A DNA stretch of 12,723 bases from an uncultured Gemmatimonadota bacterium (GTDB lineage Bacteria > Gemmatimonadota > Gemmatimonadetes > Gemmatimonadales > GWC2-71-9). The DNA lies in assembly GCA_946887295.1 (NCBI GenBank), contig CAMPKP010000102.1, forward strand, positions 1-12,723, written 5' to 3'. The translations under genes were made by a program, and so were the position numbers. Below, piece by piece: positions 8,907 to 12,723 of the stretch (the stretch's first letter is position 1; each line of letters begins with the position of its first letter). The notes beneath the pieces were generated by a model. That model did no database searches. It saw nothing but the letters and a program-made list of their open reading frames with translations, and was not told the origin of the DNA.

Positions 8907-9310
8907 ATCTGCGGAGCGCCATGGCCTGCGGGGCATTGCTTCACACGATCGCCTGCGACACGCGAGGTGCCGAAGCCGGATCCGGAACAGCCGTGTCGGC
9001 TCGGGATTCCGCCACGGCCATCGGCTCGGCCCCCGCCGATTCGCTCGTACTCACCGCGCCCGGCGACGTCGAGGTGTGGCTGACCCTGTCCCGCGAGGCC
9101 ACGGCTGCGGACGGTACCCGCTGCGTCGACCGCGCCATCGAGATCCGCCGCGGAGGCACTCGCATCCAGGTTCCCCTTCTGTACACCGGCAGCGCACTGG
9201 AGCGGGTGAACGACAGCACGATTCGGGCACGGCTCTCGAATCAGTGTGTGCCGGGTGACGCCTATCTGGTGAACCTGCGAAGCGGTCGCCCGGTCCGGGA
9301 GGGCCAGTGA
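8903..9310 (+). CDS. Small exported protein, possible lipoprotein
   Basis: 135 aa from GTG at 8903, which overlaps the previous TGA (GTGA). From here the N-terminus has an Arg, a hydrophobic core and HTIAC (14-18), a weak lipobox with Cys18. A shorter reading from ATG 8921 has a good ribosome site (GGAG, 8913-8916) but leaves only a 12-residue hydrophobic leader, so the longer form is preferred with caution. The mature part is polar. It appears beta-rich, with two further cysteines (Cys74 in TRCVDRA, Cys115 in NQCVPG) that could form a disulfide outside the cytoplasm. No family recognised. It sits directly before, and overlaps, the NlpC/P60 gene. Confidence 0.55.
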   Translation: MNLRSAMACGALLHTIACDTRGAEAGSGTAVSARDSATAIGSAPADSLVLTAPGDVEVWLTLSREATAADGTRCVDRAIEIRRGGTRIQVPLLYTGSALERVNDSTIRARLSNQCVPGDAYLVNLRSGRPVREGQ

Positions 9311-10302
9311 GCGGGCCGGCGGCAGTGCGGCTCGCGCTCGCGCTCGGCGCCGCCGCAGGACTGAGCGGAGCTCCCGTCTCGGCACAGGGAATCGAGGGTC
9401 AGGTCGGCCGCTATTACGAGGGGGGCGGCTGGGACGTCTACCGGCTCGGCGTGAGCCGGCCGATCGCGGCCATGTTCGGTCTCGGTCTCCACGGCGACTA
9501 CCTGCGTCGCAGCGACGGCGGCGACGGGGGATTCGCCGGGCTCTCGGCCGACGTCACGGCGTTCAAGGGCGGCGGGCCGGGACCCTACCTGGTGGCCGGA
9601 GTCGGCGGAGGCCTGGGCTCGCCGCAATCGACCGACTTCTCGAGCGTGTGGGGCTCATGGTCCGCCGGCGCCGGGTACGAGCTCCTTCCGACGTCGTTCC
9701 TGGCGTTCGGCGCGGAGGCTCGCTGGCGTGAGCTGTCGCTCGATCACCGGAGCGGGCTGGAGGTCGCGGCGGGTCTCTCCATACGGTTTGGCGGCGGCAC
9801 CCACAGGCGCCCGGCCGATCGCCCGACCGGCAATTCCGTGCAGCCCGCGACCGACATCCCGCCGCCCGCCCGCGGGTCGACGGGAGGAGCCGACGACAGG
9901 CCGCTGCTCCTCCGGGAGTCGGTCGTCGCGACGGCCACCGAGGCGATGGGCAGGCCCTACAGCTGGGGCGGGACGGGCGCCGCCGGAGGCGGGTTCGACT
10001 GCTCGGGACTGATCCAGCATTCTTACGCTCGGCACGGCATCGCGTTACCGCGAACCAGCGCGGAGCAGGCGAGGCAGGGGACGGAGGTGTCGCGGAAGGT
10101 GGGGGCCCTGCTGCCGGGTGACCTGCTGACCTTCTCCAACCGGGGCGGACGGGTGACTCACGTGGGCCTTTACGTCGGCGAGGGCCGATTCATCCACAGT
10201 GCCAGCCGCGGCGTGCAGGTCAGCACCCTCAGCGCCGAGGATCCCTACGGGCGCTGGTGGTTCAATCGCTGGGTGGGAGCCCGCCGCATCATAGGCAACT
10301 GA
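9307..10302 (+). CDS. Secreted NlpC/P60 (C40) peptidase with beta-barrel-like N-terminal domain
   Basis: 331 aa. A signal peptide (1-26, cleavage likely at VSA/QG) is followed by a Gly- and aromatic-rich region (28-163) with alternating strand patterns. This region ends AAGLSIRFGGG and looks like a small outer-membrane beta-barrel or porin-like domain. A Pro-rich linker (about 165-198) leads to an NlpC/P60 domain (about 203-330). Catalytic residues are Cys232 (FDCSGLIQ), His285 (THVGLYV) and His297 (FIHSAS). The Cys-His and His-His spacings of 53 and 12 are close to those of E. coli Spr (MepS). C40 enzymes cut peptidoglycan stem peptides, so this is probably an envelope-located murein hydrolase held near the outer membrane. 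GTG 9307 overlaps the previous stop and has GGGAGGG (9297-9303) upstream. The C-terminal half is certain; the barrel reading is inference. Confidence 0.88.
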   Translation: MSGPAAVRLALALGAAAGLSGAPVSAQGIEGQVGRYYEGGGWDVYRLGVSRPIAAMFGLGLHGDYLRRSDGGDGGFAGLSADVTAFKGGGPGPYLVAGVGGGLGSPQSTDFSSVWGSWSAGAGYELLPTSFLAFGAEARWRELSLDHRSGLEVAAGLSIRFGGGTHRRPADRPTGNSVQPATDIPPPARGSTGGADDRPLLLRESVVATATEAMGRPYSWGGTGAAGGGFDCSGLIQHSYARHGIALPRTSAEQARQGTEVSRKVGALLPGDLLTFSNRGGRVTHVGLYVGEGRFIHSASRGVQVSTLSAEDPYGRWWFNRWVGARRIIGN

Positions 10303-10329
10303 CTCGACCTTGGTAACCGACTCGACCTT
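10301..10329 (+). repeat. Direct repeat GACTCGACCTT, two copies
   Basis: The 11-mer occurs at 10301-10311 and 10319-10329, a period of 18 nt. The second copy forms part of the hairpin at 10312-10343. The first overlaps the stop codon of the NlpC/P60 gene. Confidence 0.6.
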
Positions 10330-10343
10330 CCGAGGCTGTTACC
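10312..10343. terminator. Hairpin between convergent genes, candidate bidirectional terminator
   Basis: GGTAAC (10312-10317) pairs with GTTACC (10338-10343), and CTCG (10321-10324) pairs with CGAG (10331-10334). There is a 3x3 internal loop and a 6-nt apical loop (ACCTTC). It fills the 41-nt gap between two converging stop codons and touches the minus-strand stop. Neither side has a T tract, so intrinsic termination would be weak. It may instead protect 3' ends or aid factor-dependent termination. Confidence 0.45.
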
Positions 10344-11429
10344 CTAGTGTCCCGTGTGCCCTTCCTGCCCGCCGCTGCCGCCATCACCATGGCCGCCGCC
10401 GTGCTCGTGACCGCCTTCGGCTCCGCGGGCCGACAGTGACGCCATGTCCCGCTGGTACTCCGGGTTCTGCTCGTCGATCGCGGGCCACTTGCTCATGTCG
10501 TCCGGGGTGAACAAGCCCGCCATGTGCGCCATCGCGCCCTTGACGAGGGTCCGTCCGGTGGGATTGTCGTATTCCCCCACCACGCGATACCGATGGTGGC
10601 CCTTCATCTTGAGACCCTCCCCCGACACGCCGAAGAGGCGGCGGCTCACCTTGGTGACCTTCCCGGCGGAGTCCCGGGTGGCCTCCACCATGGTCAGCAC
10701 CTTGCCCGTCTCTGCGTCTTCCAGACGCACCCGCACTCCGTAGTCGTGCAGGTGTCCCCCGATGCCCAGCAGGCGGCCGCCCACGGGCAGGATGAACTCG
10801 TGGGCCTTTTCGGACTTCCCGGGCGGAACGTCGAAGGTATTGCTCCCGCCGACCGTCAGGTTCACGTCCATGTAGATCGGCAACGCGTTCACCGGCGGCG
10901 GGTTCTGGTTCTTGGGCGTCCACAGCATCTTCAGCTTCATCTGGACCCCATGGAGATCCTTCCCGGTGTCGTTGTGCCAGGCCACGTACATCCCCAGGTT
11001 CATGCCTGGCTTCATCGGGACGCCGATGGTCTTGGGGACCTTGATGTCCTCGGTCTCGGTGCCGGCGCCCATCAACCGCTCCGAGGCGGGGTACAGCAGC
11101 ATGCTGCGGCTGAAGTTCACCATGATCATGTGGTGGATGACGTCGCGGGGGACCGGATTCCCGTGGCCGTCCACCAGCTCCAGCTCGAAGCCGCGGAGCC
11201 AGCCGTCGATCGGCCACTGGAATCGCTGGATCGGCGTGTCGTGCGACATGCCCAGGTCCATCATGGAGTGATCCTCCATGGGAGGCATGTTGGGAAGGTC
11301 GAAGGGGCCCGCCGTGATGACGAGCTCCTTGCGGCTCGAGTCCACCGCCACAGTGACCTTCGGCTCGGCAGGCGCCTGGATGGGCCCGGCGGCGAGGAGG
11401 GCGGCGACGATCGGGGACCACACCGGCAT
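10344..11429 (-). CDS. Secreted PHM-like copper protein (Cu2_monooxygenase-type fold candidate)
   Basis: 361 aa. A short hydrophobic leader (1-21, cleavage likely after QAPA) makes it exported. The body matches the copper-ligand order of peptidylglycine alpha-hydroxylating monooxygenase (PHM). HHM at 99-101 corresponds to PHM His107/His108, His152 (YVAWHND) to His172, HLH at 226-228 to His242/His244, and Met303 or Met300 (AMAHMAGLF) to Met314. Spacings between sites (52, 74, 72-75) are close to PHM (64, 70, 70). A Met/His cluster (MPPMEDHSMMDLGMSH, 48-63) and a His/Gly tail (341-361, six His) suggest further copper binding. It could be a copper monooxygenase or a non-catalytic copper chaperone or store. 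The ATG at 11429 is preferred because GGAG lies 6 nt upstream and a signal peptide begins there; a TTG at 11510 would add 27 unlikely residues. Divergent from the DUF1207-like gene. Confidence 0.72.
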   Translation of the reverse strand: MPVWSPIVAALLAAGPIQAPAEPKVTVAVDSSRKELVITAGPFDLPNMPPMEDHSMMDLGMSHDTPIQRFQWPIDGWLRGFELELVDGHGNPVPRDVIHHMIMVNFSRSMLLYPASERLMGAGTETEDIKVPKTIGVPMKPGMNLGMYVAWHNDTGKDLHGVQMKLKMLWTPKNQNPPPVNALPIYMDVNLTVGGSNTFDVPPGKSEKAHEFILPVGGRLLGIGGHLHDYGVRVRLEDAETGKVLTMVEATRDSAGKVTKVSRRLFGVSGEGLKMKGHHRYRVVGEYDNPTGRTLVKGAMAHMAGLFTPDDMSKWPAIDEQNPEYQRDMASLSARGAEGGHEHGGGHGDGGSGGQEGHTGH

Positions 11430-11435
11430 GGGGAA

Positions 11436-11439
11436 CTCC
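11436..11439 (-). promoter_or_regulatory. Shine-Dalgarno site fixing the start of the copper-protein gene
   Basis: GGAG on the minus strand lies 6 nt before the ATG at 11429. It favours this start over the TTG at 11510 in the same frame. Confidence 0.55.
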
Positions 11440-11483
11440 GCGAAGAAGTGCCTGGAGCATTGCGCGGGCGCGGGAGGGCATCC

Positions 11484-11511
11484 AACATATAGCCAGCCCG
11501 GCCGTTCCAAC
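11484..11511 (-). promoter_or_regulatory. Weak promoter candidate for the copper-protein gene
   Basis: On the minus strand GTTGGA (11506-11511) precedes TATGTT (11484-11489) with 16 nt between; an overlapping TATATG is at 11486-11491. Transcription would begin near 11477 and leave a leader of about 48 nt, which would exclude a start at 11510. In the 117-nt divergent gap (11430-11546) I see no convincing plus-strand promoter, only TATAGC at 11488 without a well-spaced -35. Confidence 0.3.
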
Positions 11512-11546
11512 CGCGTCGGCCAGCAACATCTGAAGGCAGGGAGCCG

Positions 11547-12380
11547 ATGTCAAGCAGGTTCACAAGGACGTCGCACGCACTCGTCTGCCTGCTCTTGCTG
11601 CCCGTCATCGCCACCGCGCAGGACCGCATTTTCCCGAACGTCCCGAGCTTCGAGCGTCCCGAGGCGTCGCCTCGGGTCCACGGCCTCGCCGCACGCGTGA
11701 TCTCGGCCCAGCGCGGCGACAGCCGCTTCGGCAAGGAAGCCGAGGCCGAGGTCGCCCTGGGCGAGAACTTCCCGATCCTGGCCCTGCGGCGGGGGCCTCG
11801 TCCGATCACCCTGGGATTCGGCTCCCAGGTGTATGCCCGATTCAGCCTCGCGGACTCCAAGAGCGCCCTCATCAGCAACGACTGGGTGGTGGGCCTCAAC
11901 GGCACGGCGACGTTGGGCGCCTGGGCGTTCACGCTGGAGGCCTATCACGAGAGCAGCCATCTCGGCGACGAATACGAAGACCGGTTCGACGCGAGACGGC
12001 TGGACTGGACGCGGGAAGTGCTCGCGGGCTGGATCACCCACGCCAATGGGCCCTGGCGGATCACCGGAAGCGCCAGCTACGCTCTGCGGGACGAGCTGCG
12101 GCTCAAGCGCCCGGGCGCGTCCTTCGGGGTGGACTTCCGACCCCCGTGGCGGAACTCGGGAGGGGCGGTCCGGCCGGTGGCCGGCTTCTACCTCGACGCC
12201 AACGCGGCGACGAGCTGGAGAGTGAGCGTCTCCTTCAAGACGGGGGTGGTGCTCCAGTCGGCGCCCAGTAGCCGGGAGATCGGCCTCGCCCTCATCGCCC
12301 ATGACGGGCTTTCCACCCAGCGCCAATTCTTCCGGGAGCAGAGCCGGTACGTGGGCGTGGAGATCCGCTTCGATCTCTGA
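11547..12380 (+). CDS. Exported DUF1207-like protein, probable outer-membrane beta-barrel
   Basis: 277 aa. A clear signal peptide (1-24: basic start SSRFTRT, hydrophobic core CLLLLPVIA, cleavage likely ATA/QD) is followed by a beta-rich chain with repeated alternating strands, ending YVGVEIRFDL. The segment YHESSHLGDEYEDRF (133-147) resembles the conserved core of DUF1207 proteins (pattern YHxSSHLGDE), recalled from family knowledge and not searched. The function of that family is not known. ATG 11547 has AGGGAG (11538-11543) 3 nt upstream. The gene is divergent from the copper-protein gene and shares a 117-nt intergenic region with it. Whether the two are co-regulated cannot be told from the sequence. 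Confidence 0.72.
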   Translation: MSSRFTRTSHALVCLLLLPVIATAQDRIFPNVPSFERPEASPRVHGLAARVISAQRGDSRFGKEAEAEVALGENFPILALRRGPRPITLGFGSQVYARFSLADSKSALISNDWVVGLNGTATLGAWAFTLEAYHESSHLGDEYEDRFDARRLDWTREVLAGWITHANGPWRITGSASYALRDELRLKRPGASFGVDFRPPWRNSGGAVRPVAGFYLDANAATSWRVSVSFKTGVVLQSAPSSREIGLALIAHDGLSTQRQFFREQSRYVGVEIRFDL

Positions 12381-12395
12381 CCCCGTCCCTGCGAC

Positions 12396-12424
12396 TTGCG
12401 TCAAGCCTGTTGCCCACATAGATT
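12396..12424 (+). promoter_or_regulatory. Promoter of rplU
   Basis: TTGCGT (12396-12401), a 17-nt spacer and TAGATT (12419-12424) lie in the 87-nt gap before rplU. The predicted start is near 12431, giving a leader of about 37 nt up to the ATG. The leader has no strong Shine-Dalgarno (only CGGATC, 12457-12462) and no obvious ribosomal-protein binding hairpin. Confidence 0.55.
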
Positions 12425-12467
12425 TGGAGGCTGACGTTTAGACGACCCAAATCATACGGATCTATTC

Positions 12468-12723
12468 ATGTACGCGATCTTCAGGGCCCTCGGCAAGCAG
12501 TTTCGGGCCGAGAAGGGCAAGACTCTCAGGCTGCCGCTCATGAACGCGGCTGCCGGCTCGAAGGTGACCTTCGACGAGGTGCTCCTCTCGTCCAACGGCG
12601 AGACCATCAAGGCGGGCGCCCCGCTGGTCAAGGGCGCATCGGTCGAGGCCGAGGTGATGGGAGAGGGGAAGGAGCCCAAGATCTACGTATTCAAGTTCAA
12701 GCGGCGGAAGAACTATCGCCGCA
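12468..12723 (+). CDS. rplU: Ribosomal protein bL21 (3' partial)
   Basis: 85 codons are visible and the frame runs off the window. bL21 is a 50S protein that binds 23S rRNA near bL20. The start MYAIFRALGKQFRAEKGKTL matches the family pattern MYAIFxxGGKQYRVxxGD. VTFDEVLL (38-45), GASVEAEVMG (56-65) and IYVFKFKRRKNYRR (72-85) are also typical. The usual GGKQYR reads LGKQFR, a mild divergence. About 15-20 residues should be missing at the C-terminus. In most bacteria rpmA (bL27) and obg follow, which the window does not reach. Confidence 0.95.
   Translation, partial: MYAIFRALGKQFRAEKGKTLRLPLMNAAAGSKVTFDEVLLSSNGETIKAGAPLVKGASVEAEVMGEGKEPKIYVFKFKRRKNYRR

Noticed and set aside
7946..9385. 479-codon minus-strand frame opposite the envelope gene unit
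   Set aside because: Low-complexity Arg/Glu/Gly/Pro composition and no motif; the plus strand has signal peptides, TM segments, a promoter and ribosome sites.
10524..11492. 322-codon plus-strand frame opposite the PHM-like gene
   Set aside because: His/Val/Asp-rich antisense reading without a family pattern; the minus-strand frame has coherent motifs and a start site.
11430..11510. Longer copper-protein start at TTG 11510
   Set aside because: It would place 27 residues with no export signal ahead of a good leader, and lies upstream of the candidate transcription start.
12395..12405. Palindrome CTTGCGTCAAG considered as an operator at the rplU promoter
   Set aside because: It is only a 4-bp half-site around 3 bases and coincides with the -35 region; not enough to call a regulator site.
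12452..12679. 75-codon minus-strand frame at the window end
   Set aside because: It is antisense to rplU, which is certain.

Overview
The window is a GC-rich, densely packed bacterial chromosome segment with no mobile elements, rRNA, tRNA or CRISPR that I can see. The gene set suggests Gemmatimonadota or a nearby high-GC Gram-negative phylum: a BshA-type bacillithiol glycosyltransferase, a type III pantothenate kinase, an endonuclease-type MutL, several exported beta-rich proteins and a DUF1207-like protein. This placement is an inference from gene content and style, not a measured phylogeny.

Positions 1-7893 hold a tight run of plus-strand genes with junctions from a 14-nt overlap to a 13-nt gap. 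In order they are the C-terminal part of a Bat-type TPR/SH3 membrane protein (5' cut off), mutL (mismatch repair), miaA (tRNA i6A modification), bshA (bacillithiol), uppP (undecaprenyl-PP recycling), birA (biotin ligase), coaX (pantothenate kinase) and a UbiA-family prenyltransferase. This is a housekeeping block of maintenance and cofactor genes. Two internal genes, mutL and coaX, have a -10-like hexamer built on the TAG stop of the gene before, placed so that transcripts would begin at the ATG (possible leaderless starts).

Positions 7894-10302 hold a second plus-strand unit behind a recognisable promoter (TTGGCC-N18-TATACT). It contains a polytopic Trp-rich membrane protein, a small membrane protein, a small exported or lipoprotein-like protein, and a secreted protein joining a beta-barrel-like N-terminal half to an NlpC/P60 peptidase. 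All four are envelope proteins; the first three are unrecognised. A hairpin between converging genes (10312-10343) closes this unit.

Positions 10344-12380 hold a divergent pair. On the minus strand is a secreted protein in which all six copper-ligand positions of peptidylglycine alpha-hydroxylating monooxygenase (PHM) can be matched by motif and spacing, with additional Met/His-rich and His-rich segments. This is the most interesting gene here. On the plus strand is an exported DUF1207-like protein.

From 12381 to the end is a promoter (TTGCGT-N17-TAGATT), a short leader, and the start of rplU (ribosomal protein bL21), cut by the window edge.
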